Part shown: positions 22,544 to 35,179 of the stretch, piece after piece
How the letters are laid out: each line of letters begins with the position of its first letter
Numbering within the stretch: position 1 is the first letter of the stretch
Assembly (NCBI GenBank): GCA_032871835.1
Contig: CM065302.1
Location: forward strand, 7,113,882-7,177,881
Source of the DNA: Dipteronia dyeriana
Lineage: Eukaryota > Streptophyta > Magnoliopsida > Sapindales > Sapindaceae
Length of the DNA stretch: 64,000 nt
Reading direction: 5' to 3'
Position numbers and translations under genes: made by a program
Notes under the pieces: model-generated
Seen by the model: only the letters and a program-made list of their open reading frames with translations
Told to the model about the DNA's origin: nothing
The model's database searches: none

Positions 22544-23414
22544 CGATCAGATCTATAATTAATTTGAATCATTGAGGTGGATACTAACAACCTGCGAAAT
22601 AAGAGGAAAAGAAAGCGAACGTCGAGCCATAGAGGGGGATTTCCCCTTTGGGGGACTCTTCGACGTTCAAATCAGTATTTTTTCGATATAGTAATTTAAA
22701 TAAAACTATAGGAAAACAAACCAGTTTGCTCGTTGTGGGGAATCGAGCAATTTATCGATATTTTTGGGTCAACTTGGGGAGTCGATCGTATTGGTTGTTG
22801 TTACTTGATCTGGGATTTGGTCGATATCGCGCTTGGTTAAGCTTGATTGATTGAAGCCCGGATTGGTTCTATGGTTCAACACGAGGATCACTGATGGTCG
22901 AATCGATCGTAGGCTTATGAGTTGTAAGGTCGACCTGACTTGGGGTGAGGACCAACTATAAATGTGGAGGTGTAGGTCGCAATAAATGTTGTATGAATAC
23001 TCAGATGAAAAGTGAGAAGAATAGAGCTTTCACGAGAGTTTAGATTGAAAAATCAGGACCTTTTTTTTTTGAAAAAGGGTCTCATATATAGCAAGAGCCA
23101 TGATCAGCTCAACGTCTATCCTATTTATGTGAGGGCACAGTTTAAAGAATCTTTTTTTATCCGTTTTGATTCTTTTGAATTTGAAAATTTAAGACTCTAA
23201 TCCGTGTAACGTCAGTAACGTCAAATCATAATCAACTCATTTACGAGTTGATTTGACCACTTGTTGACTGACATGTTCTGATTTTGACTTGTGGACCAGT
23301 AATTGGGATTTGGGCTAACCCTTAGGCCTTTTCTGATAGGTTACTAGAGAAACCTATATTCATTTGCTATCTGGCTCTTAAGTTGGGCTTGTAGCCTAAT
23401 TTTTGACCACTACA
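22544..23414 (-). repeat. 3' LTR of the Tat element
   Basis: About 871 bp; the outer end reads TGTAGTGGTCAAAAA on the minus strand at 23414. It matches the LTR at 32354-33022 but has roughly 130 bp (about 22592-22720) missing from the other copy, including a hairpin at 22617-22668. Confidence 0.82.
22617..22668. repeat. GC-rich hairpin inside the 3' LTR
   Basis: A 52-bp inverted repeat with arms GAACGTCGA / TCGACGTTC, extended inward by further pairing (GAGCC against GGACTC), with a G-rich/C-rich core. It is present in only one of the two LTRs. Confidence 0.7.
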
Positions 23415-23430
23415 GTTTATCCCCCACTCT
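23415..23430 (-). other. Polypurine tract of the Tat element
   Basis: The minus strand reads AGAGTGGGGGATAAAC immediately before the 3' LTR start. A purine-rich tract here primes plus-strand DNA synthesis in LTR retrotransposons. Confidence 0.7.
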
Positions 23431-23794
23431 ACAAGCTTGAAGTCTTCGAGTTGGAGAGTTGATTATAATTTGATTTTTCCAGTTCATGTCGAGCTAAGTC
23501 AAGGTATTCATTTGGTTGACATTGAACACAGTAGCGTTTAGATAAAAGATAGTGCCCTTAATAGGTTTTACTGCTATTATTGAACAATTCTTGGTAGGTA
23601 TAAGAGCGCTTGGAGTTTTAGTCGATAGTGAACATCGAGCAATGAATGGGTATGGTTAAATTATACTTAAGTGCGAGGGCCTGATTCCCTAAGTTTAAGC
23701 AACTCTTATAAGGCTGACGTTGAGAAATTTCTTGATGGACACGTTTATCGAGGTTTTTGAAATTTGAATTGGCGCCCTTCGAAATTCGTGAGTG

Positions 23795-24440
23795 CTAGGT
23801 AGATGAATGATTTCCATATATATCTATATGTAGCTCTTCAAGCACTGATCTAGCCTCTGATGGTCTCACACACAGGAGTTGACCTAGAATTATGCTGAAT
23901 TTGGCTGCTTTGGCTTGAACTCTTCTTGCTTCGTTCTTCTCTAAAGAGAGTATGTTGAGCTCTAGGTTTTCGACTATCGGGGTCATCCAACTTGGTTCAT
24001 TGTTAATGTTCGATACCTCTATTTCGATCTGTCCTTCCAGATTACCAGCCATTGTAGATATAAGATCGGAATCAACTTGCTAGATATCATTTGGATGATT
24101 GTTTTCTGCTCTAGGAATTTGCTCGATTTTGAACTCATTGAAGTTTGATTTTACTCAAACGAGTCCAAGGTAGGCTGTTATTTTAGAGTCCTTCATTTTA
24201 TATGTTCTCTGTATCTGTCACACAATCAACTAAGAATGTCAACTGTCCTTTATTCTTTTTATGGCCAAACTCCTCGCTAAGGACATTCTCGCGATGAGTG
24301 CTTCGTATTCGGCTTCGTTGTTCGTTGCTTTGAAGCCGTAACTAACAACCTGTTCGATACTTTCCCTTCAGAAGATTTAAGTACAACCCAAGTCTGCTTC
24401 CTCTGGCAATGCTTGATCTATAGACTGATAGGCCCCATAT
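23795..24440 (-). pseudogene. Second (archaeal-type) RNase H and linker of the Tat element
   Basis: The minus strand encodes a second RNase H-like domain in broken frames: LSVYRSSIARGSRLGL, then ATNNEAEYEALIA near 24300, characteristic of the extra RNase H of Tat Gypsy elements. The linker NNEPSWMTPIVENLEL and RRVQAKAAKFSIILGQLLCV follows, then the first integrase residues. The coding trace then stops: the integrase core is absent between 23795 and the LTR. Confidence 0.8.
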
Positions 24441-24831
24441 TCCCAGGACAAGATCTCCAATCACAAAGGTTGCTTCTTTCTCGACCTGTTTAAACAAGTT
24501 AGGGGAGAAATCATTTATGAAATCGGCTAATACTTGGGTTCTTGGTCGATAGGTGATGTCGTGCTCACTGAGTTCGACTGCCCATTTGTTAAGACGACCA
24601 AAGAGTTCAGGTTTATGGAGAATGTTCTTTAATGGATGCATCGACATAACGACTATCGGATGGCACTGGAAATATGGTCGAAGCTTCCTTGTGGTAACAA
24701 TGAATGTGAGCGCTAGTTTTTTTCAGTTGGGTGTAGCAGGTTTCTACATCGAACAAGGACCTGCTAACATAATAAACCTGTAAATGCCTTGAATCTTCTT
24801 CCCTCACCAAAACCAAACTCATTGTCGCCGG
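24441..24831 (-). pseudogene. RNase H domain of the Tat element
   Basis: Conserved pieces LVLVREEDSRHLQVYYVSRS, HKPELFGRLNKWAVELSEHD and RPRTQVLADF mark the RNase H next to reverse transcriptase. The frame changes once near 24620. The upstream part is separated by the solo LTR; the break point falls exactly at 24831/24832. Confidence 0.85.
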
Positions 24832-26003
24832 TGATGGACACGTCGTTGCGGTGTCGTCAATTTTGAACATTTAAGTTCGGCCTCGCAAAGGGTGCAAGTC
24901 ATAGAGACTAGCACAACGACAAGCAAGGGATCGTTCCACATGGAGGTGGGATTCACCGACCATATCTAGTTCTAGCTATTATTATAACACTCCAAGCAGA
25001 CTTGTATGTTGTCTATGCAGAAAAGTGAATAATAATATAACTTAATAAATTACATAAATAATATATACAATGATAGATGGAATGGAGATATGCATGAAAT
25101 ATGGTTACACTAAGGAAACGACTTAACCGTGACAATCCTCCTAATTACGTGCTAGACTCACCTAATCTCTCAAATGTGCAAGTATGTCATAGGCTCGTAT
25201 CCCTTTCAGTAATCTCTAATTTCTCTCGATGTCTTAGAGAAAGCATCCATATATACCCGAAATCTCTCTCAAGCAATCCAGACAATATACATGAATCCAT
25301 TGAGCCTTTTGAAATATTAAATTGAACCCTATACGTTAGCCAAGTGGTTCTAGCACTTTCTAGTCAAGAATAGTGAATGTTTATCTAAGTATTGTCAAAT
25401 ACGTCTCCTCTAGGTTCATAGCATTCAACCATAGATCAGTTACAAAGTGTTCATGCAAGTAATTAAGCACTCAAAACATCCATATAACAACACAAGCACA
25501 AGAAAAAATATTGGTGGTCTTTACTTCTTGGTCAAGGATTCGGTTTAGTCAACTCCCTAGGATAATGTGATTGTTATATCATTAAGAACATTCAATTTAG
25601 GTTAGAGGTTCATCCTCTTGATTTGGAAACTTTTCCATAGTCAATTAATCACCCAATCCGGCTAAGGATGGATAATCGTGTCTTAATACAAAAACCCATT
25701 AAGCACAAGGATATTAACCAAGGAATATTTAACAACTAAAAGCCTGAACTGAAACCTTTTCTACTATTTGGGCCTAAAATCCCTAACACTCAAATTACTT
25801 AATAAATAGTATTTCAAGTCATTCTTTCATCAATCAACAATCATAGGCATATAATTCTTACTCTAAATTACAGCTACTCATCAACCCAATCATGAATACA
25901 TATTGATTTCTAACAATCCATACATATACATATCATAATAAGAGCATAAATCATATAAATCCAAGAGCAAAACAAAACCTAAGCAAATTTAAGTACAAAA
26001 TAC

Positions 26004-26055
<52 letters not shown>

Positions 26056-26933
26056 CACATATATGTAAAGGTTTACAATATCCCCAAATCGGGTTACACC
26101 TTAAAGATGCAAGAAATACAAAGAATGGAGTGAATAAGAGTAAACCCATGAAGAAAAACTCCTTCAAAGATGCTCTAAGCCTTCCTAGCTCAACTTTGAC
26201 TCCTAATTCCTTGCAATCCAGTCTAAAATGGATGAAGGAAGTGTATGATGGTATGATGGAGGTGAATGGTGAGCTCCCATGGAGGAAAAACCTCCACGGG
26301 AGCTTGGATCACTCCTTATTGGTGGAGAAGATGAAGAAAATGAAAAAGATGAAAGGCAAACGAGATTTGGGCGTGAAAAGAGAGAAAATAGGGGACTAGA
26401 GGTTTGAAGAATGATGAGGAAATGGGGTATTTATAGTGTGGAAGGTTAGAGCATGACTCTGAGGCCGTCTCACGGTAAGTATCAACAGGCGTACTGCAGA
26501 TCACTTTTTGGAGCTCTCTGTCCATAGTTGTGGTACGTCACACGGTACACAACTTGGTCTCACGCGGTTGAGAACCGTGTGATTCTAAATACAGTTATAA
26601 AAACGATCATAACTTCCTCCAAAAACCTCAGAATCATAATCTGTAATGTGGGTTAGAAATTAGTCATCCGGGGCTTTCCGAAAAGTGGTTATAGGAAATG
26701 TAGTTCAATCGAAGGAGGGAGATATGGCCTTTTGAAGTTGGGTGTTATGTATAAGCCATTCTAATTTCAACTCTTCTAACCTCTAAAACTCTTCAATCAA
26801 GCTCAAATACCTTCCGTAGGGAACATGTACCTACACAAGGCTTACAAACACACCAAATACAAAAATATACTTAAAAACAAGAGCAAAATCTAGGAAATGG
26901 GGACCTCAAAAGGTATATAAATCACTTCGATCA
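24832..26933 (-). mobile_element. Solo LTR (2.1 kb, TGAT...ATCA type) inserted in the Tat element
   Basis: On the minus strand it starts TGATCGAAGTGATTTATATACC-like at 26933 and ends CCATCA at 24832. The flanking 5-bp sites read TCGGT and CCGGC, a duplication with two transitions, and removing the LTR rejoins the host frame. The same family occurs at 57517-59691. A TATAAATA box lies at 26428-26435 on the minus strand. It includes a CATA/TA microsatellite at about 26000-26053. No internal genes, so it is a solo LTR. Probably Gypsy from its downstream GGAACGATCCCTTGCTT-like region. Confidence 0.85.
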
Positions 26934-27930
26934 ACCGATACTTCTAAGTACTCATAAAACTGTTACCTATTGACCGGTTTTGACAGCAAAGATTGGGATA
27001 TGAGGTAGTTCTTTATTTCTTTCAAGGCCTTCATGCATTCTTTAGTCCACTCAAACTCTTTATTTTTCTTTAGGGTCTCAAAAAATCCATGGCACCTCTC
27101 CCAAGATCGAGAAATGAATCGCCGAAGTGCAGCAATACAGCCAACCATTTTTTATAAATCTTTGACACATTTTGGGAACTTGATTCCTAAGATCGATTGG
27201 ATTTGTTAAGGGTTCGCTTTGATTCCCCTATAGGTGATGAGATATCCTAATTTTTTTTAAGGAGACACTGAATGCACATTTTTTGTAGGGTTAAGTTTCA
27301 TATGATACTTGTCGAGTACTTCGAATGACTGTTTGAGGTCCTTCAGGTGTTACTCCACTATGAGTGACTTAACCAGCATGTCATTAGTGTATACTTTTAT
27401 TGTGTCCCCGAGCATCTCCGCGAACATCTTGTTCACCAACCGCTGATACGTGGCTCATGCATTTTTAAGTCCAAAGAGTATTACCTTATAACAAAAAATA
27501 CCTTGCTCCCTTATGAATGCTATCTTTTTTTGAACGTCCATGTGCATCATAATCTGGCTATAACTTGAAAAGGCGTCCGTGAAACTCAATAGCATGGTCC
27601 TGCTGTTGCGTCAACCAGCATGTCGATGTGTGAGAGATGAAAGAAATCCTTTGGGCAAGTTTTGTTTAAGTCTGTGAATTCGATACCGACTCTCCAATTC
27701 CCATTTTTATTTTTGACCACGACAACGTTGGCAGCTAGTCATTGTAGTTGAGTTCTCGTACAGACTCAATATCGATTAGTTTTTGAACCTCCTCATTTAT
27801 TATTTTATTTTGTTCTGGTGCAAACATCCTTCTCTTCTGCTTCACTAGTTGATGAATCAGGTCGACTTGGAGTCGATGTACCATCACTTCTTGGTCGATT
27901 CTCACCATCAACGTGAGTCCAAGCAAATGA
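26934..27930 (-). pseudogene. Reverse transcriptase of the Tat element
   Basis: Heavily decayed. Recognisable blocks from 5' to 3': NKIINEEVQKLIDIESVREL at about 27740-27830, then an altered catalytic box YTND at 27380-27391 where a functional enzyme has YxDD, then the connection segment IAALRRFISRSWERCHGFFE and FEWTKECMKALKEIKNYL at 26963-27148. Loss of the first Asp of the box would by itself abolish activity. Confidence 0.82.
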
Positions 27931-28229
27931 GTCGTGGTGCAATTTAAGGAAATTTTTCAATTTCTCCCTGATTTCTGGATGAGCCTTGATCCTATTTGGA
28001 TCTTGTGTTCTGGGATGTCTGGATGTATCTGGACTTTATCGAGCTCTTCCACCTACGGTCTATCGGTATCCAGTTCTAACCTCGATTCCTGTAATTGCTA
28101 TAAGTCATTCTTTTTCTCCTTCAAGCAAGTCTGGTAGCACTCAATGTGAGTTTTTTTTACTCCCACTTGATCTCGCAAACACCGTATCTGGTCGGGAATC
28201 TTATTATTTGATGAAGGGTCAATGGGACT

Positions 28230-28510
28230 GCTAGAAGCTCATGGATCCAAGGTTGACCAACACATTGTAGGTCGAAGGATAATCGAGTACAAGGAACATG
28301 GTTTGTACGTTCACTCTCTTAGTGTACACTAGAAGGACGATCTCCCCTACCGTACTTTTGGCCTTACCGCTAAATCCCACTAGCGTAGTCGAACAATGAG
28401 TGATACTTGATTTATCGATCTGTATTTCTCTTAACGCACTATAAAAAGTATGTTAGTTGAGATACCATTGTCGACCGAGCACCCATTGATTAGACAATTG
28501 GCGATTTATA
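28230..28510 (-). pseudogene. Aspartic protease remnant of the Tat element
   Basis: The minus strand reads CSVDNGISTNILFYSALREI, a retropepsin active-site block with the DNG variant seen in Tat elements, followed by VLDYPSTYNVLVNLGSM. It lies directly after gag. Frames are disturbed further left. Confidence 0.7.
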
Positions 28511-29306
28511 AAGATATTACCAATACATCGTGGTAGGGTGAAAATAAACTTAAACTATCAGTTGTATTAAATGAAATTTCCAGGTCGATCATGTGGTCGT
28601 TTTGATGGAAAGGTCTCACCTCTGGGTTAGATACCTGTCGAGTGTGACTCTTTACAGTAAAGTGGGAGATTTCGCTAACATAAGAACCATCCGATATAAA
28701 ATTGACAGTTCGTTCTGGATGTGGTGGTCTTGGCAGTGAACTCTTCTCTTTGTCTTTCAGTTGTCCGTCTTGTTGTGCTAGAGTTGTATGTCCTTTGTTT
28801 GTTAGGAACTCTTTGAATCGCTCTTGGTTAAGTAATTCAGAAACTTCAAGTTTTAGTGTGATGCACTTCTCCGTTCTGTGTGCGTGATCCATATGGAATT
28901 CACACCATCTGTTCGAATCTCGATGCTCCGATGGTGAAGTCATTTTGGGCGGCCATCTCACCCTTTTTCCCATACTTCTTAAGACATTCACTATGTCTGT
29001 TGGTTCAATGCTTACTATATACTCTAGGACCCGTGTCTTTTGTCTGCCATCGATTCGTGGTTGAGGTCGATCATACGGTCGTCTCTTATTGTCTGATCCG
29101 TCTTGTTTCGATGTTGTTCGATGATCGATCAATCTTCTATCTACTTGTTCGTCACAACTGTATTCACTTGATTGTTGGGTAGACGGTCGATAGTTTAACT
29201 CGTCCACCTCATATTTTATTTTGGCCTAGGCTTTTGCCAATATGTCTTCCATTGAACGACACGGGTACTTCGTCAAATCCTTGTACAAGTTTGAGTCGTA
29301 CTGCAA
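28506..29306 (-). pseudogene. Gag, C-terminal half, of the Tat element
   Basis: It resumes directly at the edge of the Copia solo LTR with LQYDSNLYKDLTKYPCRSME, then a charged region, then WCEFHMDHAHRTEKCITLKL, a Cys/His nucleocapsid-like motif. Runs into the protease at its left end. Confidence 0.82.
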
Positions 29307-30674
29307 TGTTGAGGTTTATGCCCTAAACATGTAATTTGTAAATGGATTTATGAAATAAATAAAAAGAAAAATTCAAGTCATTCTTGTTGTATTGTTTATT
29401 TTATAACTTGTGCACATTTACATCCAAGATTGTCGGATGTAATCTCAAACTGTGTATATGAGTGTCATATACAGATGGATATAGTAAGAGACGTGTAATC
29501 TAAAAAGTCCATAGATAGCTAATAAAGCTGGGTACTTTATTTGCGGTTAATCTATAGCTGCGGTCCATTCCGTAATGTACGGTGATTCTATCATGAATCA
29601 TTCATATAAGTTATGGGAATGACGGCATCTTGTACGATGTGGTCATATAGGACTGAGCCATGATATATATGAATCTTTCTCCAAGATCCGTTTACGATGA
29701 GATTCATATATATCAACTAACGATGGCTATATGTGGGTGATTTTAATTCTAAGTGTCTTATCGACTCCTTCAAGTTAGATCGTGGTTTTTTATATACTAT
29801 GGGTAAGGTCAAATGCTGTTTCTGATCAATATACTCGGTATGTTGAGATTGCGGTTTTGCTTGTGGCTGGGAAGGTTTGCACACAATAGTGGAATCCACT
29901 CTTTCTTGTGAGAAGTAGATGGTAGTTTCCTTAAGGGTTGATTCGGGGCTTGGACAATATGAGCGGTCTCATAATTCAGTGAGTGAACATGATTTATTGT
30001 CTATTAGAGAATCAATGGTACTTAAAGGATATATTTAATTAGAGGGGTACAAAAGATATTATGACCTAGCTTTAATTATGATCTACTGTGGAGGATCACA
30101 CCATGTGTAATAGCTATATCGATGGACACCGAACTGTATTGGTCTATTTAAAAGAGTCTATAGTTAAGAGAGTGCAGCTTCGGGTTTTTAGTGGAATAAC
30201 ACCGGAGTTAATAATCAAGGAATATTAATTAAAGAGTTTAATTAATGATTCTGAGGATTATTGGAGCTCAAAATATTGTGGGTCCATTAGGTCCCCTTTC
30301 TAGCTCGATCGATTTAGGTAACAAGGGTCACTGTTAATTAGTTGGATTGTTCAATTAATTGTGTTACGAAAGTAACACGTATTTATTCGGGAATTAAATG
30401 AATAATGAAGTTATTTAATTAATGAATGTTAATAGTTTAACTAATTAAATAAATAGATTATTTAATTATATTAATGATTATGAATTACTAATTAACTATT
30501 AATTGGAGGGTGTTAGCTGATATTTGGATTTAGGTGAAGATAAAAGAATATGGTTATTTTATTTTTACTAAACCATTTATCTAAGTATTTGAATTTAAGT
30601 TTAAATTTAAAATACTAATTATCACTTTTAATAAATTAGATATATTTAAAAGGATAATTAAAAATATTTTAGTT

Positions 30675-30736
<62 letters not shown>

Positions 30737-31355
30737 GTGTGTGTGTGTGAGATAAGTTTTGTGATAACTAAAACACTACACATTAACACAAACTAAAACA
30801 CATCAGTTTTGTTTTAAGTGAATTTGGGTGTGCTTGTAATTGCTACACCAGATGAACACAAAACAAAGAGAAAAAACTGACCGGTGGATATTTGGTGTGC
30901 AAGTGTGTTTGAATAAAAAGTGAACAAAAGATTGTATGTTCGTGCACTGTGTAGTGCAAACAAAAAGAAAACATTGGTGAATATATTTTTTTCTAGAATT
31001 GTTCTGGTGTGTGAATATAGATGAAAGAGTTTATTCAATTCTCTCTACATCCTCCATTCAAGTTCTTGACACTGTGATATGTCCACACTCATTTATTAAT
31101 CCCGGGTGATAGCGAGGAAGATCGAATGGTTCAGACAGAGCATACCGTGAAGTGAATGAGCCTCCAATTGTTTGTAAAATTTTCTTCTGATTATAATTTC
31201 CGTGTATACATATTTATTTATTATTATAATAATTGCTATAAATGAGTTACAAAAATAATTACAATCCCAAGTTTATTGATTCCAGATCAATTACGATTTG
31301 TATTAACAAATTTAAAACTGATTTTCGCTGTGTTGCCAGTGAACAGGGTTCCAAC
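29307..31355 (+). mobile_element. Copia solo LTR inserted in gag of the Tat element
   Basis: Begins TGTTGAGGTTTATGCCC and ends GAACAGGGTTCCAAC. Same family as the LTRs at 43955-46111 and 50876-53007. No internal Copia sequence is attached. The interrupted gag frame resumes on both sides (...GKGC on the right, LQYDSN on the left). Flanks TGCAA and TTACA look like a mutated 5-bp duplication. It includes an AT/GT microsatellite at 30677-30749. Confidence 0.85.
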
Positions 31356-32285
31356 TTACAGCCCTTTCCCGATAGCTGAAATAGCAGTGGCAGGATTACA
31401 GTTAGGAATCGATACCTTTTCTTTGTTGTATCAACTAAGGAAATCTCACAGTCTTTCCTCTCTCTTCTAAGTTACAGTGTAGAGGTCATCTGGTTGTTTC
31501 TCTAGTTTCTTGCTGCTCACAGATTGTCGACAAACTTGTTTGTCAATTGGACGAAAGACGAGATCGAGACATGGGCAAGTTTGTGTACCATTGGAGTGCT
31601 GGTCCCGTCAGACTCGAGCCAAAACCTTTGCATATACATGACTCCATCTGGTCTCTGGGGATTGCTGCTGTAAACATACACTGTTTTTATTGTGCGATAT
31701 GATCGTCCAGATATGTCGTCCTATCATATTGTTTCATATTCGAAAAACTGAATTTCCTTGGCATCTCAATGAGTGTGATCACATCTTCAAATGGTGAGTC
31801 AACGAAGCTGTTTGCCATACTACGCTTGATTGGAACGGGAACTCCTAGGATGTTTTGGATCATTGCTTCCATTTCTACGATTCTGCGAGCAACACCTGGG
31901 TCAAAAAAAAGATTAGATTTTACCATGTCTGTGTTTGTGTGGGGTTAGTGGTTAGAATCTCTTTGGGTTCCAAAAGGCGTCGATGGATCTGCTTGGATGG
32001 CGTTTGCATCCACCTCCAATATTGGCTTGTCTCTTGATCTCTGTTTGGCTCACTCAATTAACCATCAACTGAAGTTTGTTATGTTCACTCAATTAATCGT
32101 CAGCTGAAGTTTGTTCTGCAATCTGCGTAGTCACAATCAGATCAAGCTTCGCTTGTAGCTCTTTTTTCTTTGCTCGAACCTTTTCATTTTCCTTTTCAAG
32201 ACTTTGTAGTCGGGGTTGCATTTTCTGTCATTTGAGCCGCTAGGAAAGCAAGTCGTGCCTCGATATCTCCTGGGTCAGTCATCAT
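31356..32285 (-). pseudogene. Gag, N-terminal half, of the Tat element
   Basis: Starts at the ATG at 32285 (MMTDPGDIEARLAFLAAQM). Further in, SPFEDVITLIEMPRKFSFSN and DDHIAQ mark the start of the Gag capsid-like domain (31687-31926). Stops and frame changes break the rest before the Copia LTR at 31355. Confidence 0.8.
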
Positions 32286-32335
32286 TGATTTGATTCACTT
32301 TGTGTTACGATCAATAAATTGCCAGGGCCCCACGG

Positions 32336-32353
32336 TGGGAGCCAAACGGTAAT
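32336..32353 (-). other. Primer-binding site of the Tat element
   Basis: The minus strand reads TGGCTCCCACCGTGGGGC a few bases inside the LTR end at 32354, resembling the Tat-type primer site. Confidence 0.65.
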
Positions 32354-33022
32354 TGATCGGATCTACAATTAATTTGTTTCTTCAAGGTAGGCACTGACAA
32401 CCAGTTTCTTAATGTGTGGAGTCAAGTTAATTGTCGATATGATTTGGTTGTTGTAACTCGATTTAGGATATGGTCGATGTCGAGCTTTGTTGAGCTTAAT
32501 CAATCGATGCCTGGATTGGAACCGTTGTTTGACTCGGGGATCACCGATGGTCAAGTCGATCGTAAGCTTGTGAGCAATTAGGTTGACCTGATTTAGGGTG
32601 AGAGTAAGCTATTAATGCGGAAATAAGGGCCACAATAAATGTTATATGAGATGGAGAGAATGAAACTTGGAGTGAAGAAAAACATGACATTTTTCTTTGG
32701 AAAAGGGTCTCATATATATAGTAAGGGTCCAAGATCCCATCAACGTCTATCCCATTTAAGCTAAGGTACGGGTCACGGAATCATTGAATTGTCCGTTTTG
32801 ATTCATTTGAATATGACAATATAAGACACTGAGATTTGTGTAACGTTAGATCATTAGTTACTCATTTTAGAGTTGATTTGACCACGTGTTGACATGTTCT
32901 AACTACTTGTTGACCAGTCATTCGGCCTTAGGGGTTGTATCTGATGGATTTTACAAGAAACCTATAATCATTTGCTAATGGGCTTGTAAATTGGGCCGGT
33001 GGCCCAGTTTTTGACCACTACA
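32354..33022 (-). repeat. 5' LTR of the Tat element
   Basis: About 669 bp. It starts TGTAGTGGTCAAAAA at 33022 and ends GATCCGATCA at 32354 on the minus strand. It is shorter than the 3' LTR because of an internal deletion between short ACAACC-like repeats. Confidence 0.82.
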
Positions 33023-33209
33023 ACAACCGTGGTTTTCTCCCTGATTTAAGGTTTTCATGTAAAATCGTTATGTTATGTGTGATTGGAGTGATTGTCTCTT
33101 CCCTCTTATTTAATTCATTGCTTTTGTTTGTTTGTGTTCTATCCGACGACGCTTCCACAGAGTGATGTTTGTTCACTAACATATTGATGGATACCATCTT
33201 GTATCCTAG
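33023..33209 (+). other. Spacer, possible Copia LTR 3' fragment
   Basis: Contains ACAACCGTGGTTTTCTCCC followed by CATGTAAAATCGTTATG, a combination seen near the 3' end of many plant Copia LTRs. There is no second end or primer site, so this is only a suggestion. Confidence 0.35.
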
Positions 33210-35138
33210 CACTACTAGAAAAATGATGTTTTATGATACTTATTTATGATTGTTTTTTTTTATGTGTCAAAACTATATGATGGTTTTTAAACTATTGACA
33301 GGTTTTAAAAGTGTCAAGTTTTAATGATAATTATTAAAAACTGTCATTCAATTTTGAGAGTTTGTTAAAACCATCAAGAGGTGTTGACATTTTAATCGAG
33401 AAACATTGAAATTTTAAAACCATCGAAAAATGTGATGGTTGGGTTCTAATTTTTTAAGTCAAAATTTCAAACAATTTAAAATCCCGTTTATTCCCGTATT
33501 TTCCTCCTTGGTGCTCTAGTTCTCAATTTTCTCTTATAATTTATATATGCCCTAAATTGAAAATAAAAATAAAAAACAAACAAAAGGCAAAAAAATGAAG
33601 GTTTTTTTACAAGAAATCTGTGTCGCCGGCAGTACCTTCTACACCATGTATGACCTCTTTGAATCCTTCAATGTCACCGTCAACAACACTCTTAGGTTCT
33701 CTCTTGGCTGTAGTGTCAACATTAATCTCTCCACTTGTAATGATACGTTATTTCTACTGACTTGAATCTTCTATCTTCTTATTTGAGTTTTAAATTTCAT
33801 GATCTTCTTATCTAGTTTTTGTTGAATTTTTTGTTTGGATTTTGTATTTTATTGTGTATGTTGACCTTTTATGGAAGCAGGTGGACGTGTGGAGTTTTGA
33901 TTTCAATTTATGATTTTTATGAGCATAAAGTGTTTGAATAAATGTCTAAGAGATAAAAAAGTTAAAATTTGACAGTAGAGCAAAGTTTCTATGGACGTAA
34001 CAAAATGTGTACTTATGTTTATGTATATTATTATTATTATTACCCAATTTAATAGAAACAATTCTCAAGTAAGATTACAAAGGGTGCTGCAGTTGAACAT
34101 ATGCAATATTATTAAGGATCATTACATAAATGAGTTTGTTATTTGTCTCATATAAATATGTTACTTAAATTTTTAGTATCCCTTCTAAATCTTCACGTTA
34201 TCTCTAAGTGGTCGATTGGATAATACCATTAAATCAACCTAATTGGATAACTATTTGGGCTTTAAATAAACTTATAACTTACATTTTTTGCTTGACATTG
34301 TGTCTAGGTCGTCAGCATAGTGTTGTTAAAAATTGGCAATCGTGGACGGAGTGGCAATGAGCAAGTGGTTGTTCCAGATGAAAGTCATGCTATTTATAAG
34401 ATCTTAAACCTTATGTATAAACAAGGAACTGACTTCCTTGCACAAGGTTTTTGATTATTAAACATACTTACGGTGATTATTTTTAAGAACTCCAATTTTT
34501 GATTCTAGGTTCTTAGGTTTGACACCATATTTGTTTTTATTGCATGTGTTCACAAATCATAAGGATGTTGTACCTATCCAGATAAGTTTGTTAATTTTAA
34601 GTTAAATTATAAAGTATATTTGTCTTTTATGTTGTTGTTAAGCTTTATCTGGATATAGTATATGTTTTTTTATGTGTATAATTTGCCATATAGGTGTTTG
34701 CAAAAAAATAAAGTAATACTAATGTGAAGGCTTAATTTGTCTTTGGGCATGAAACTAGATAAGATGTCTACCTATCGTCAGTATAATATCTTTTTATTAA
34801 CATTTAATTATATTGTTTAACTATATTGTCAATTTTAATATTCAGGTGAAATTTATAAAGAACACCTTTAGATGAAGTATGTTAGAGAGAACTGAGCTTG
34901 ACTTGTCATCAATATTGGTAGAAGATTATGTTGTTAAGGAATATTCATATTCTTACATGTGATGAGATTTTTTTTTTAATAAGATTGCAGATTTGATAAT
35001 TGTTATTTGTATTATAAATTTTTATTTTTGTAATATAAAACATTCATTTGCTTGTATTATAAATGCTTTTAATAATAAATGATTTAATTTAAAAGATTAT
35101 TTTTATAAGCTATAAAATCTAATTAATGAAATTATTAA

Positions 35139-35179
<41 letters not shown>

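Larger units (their letters stand above)
22544..33022 (-). mobile_element. Ty3/Gypsy Tat-lineage retrotransposon, nested with two solo LTRs
   Basis: Two related LTRs (22544-23414 and 32354-33022) enclose minus-strand gag, protease, reverse transcriptase, RNase H and a second RNase H. The second RNase H places it in the Tat lineage. Two later insertions split it: a solo LTR in the reverse transcriptase/RNase H junction (24832-26933) and a Copia solo LTR in gag (29307-31355). Integrase is deleted after its first residues (ELHIDIYGNHSS near 23800). Many stops and frameshifts are present. No matching 5-bp TSD was found at the outer ends. Confidence 0.9.

Noticed and set aside
22621..22854. Possible short gene in the LTR of the Tat element
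   Set aside because: Entirely within the LTR and absent from the sister LTR because of the deletion.
30677..30749. Possible CRISPR-like or satellite array
   Set aside because: Simple AT/GT microsatellite within a Copia LTR; no spacers.
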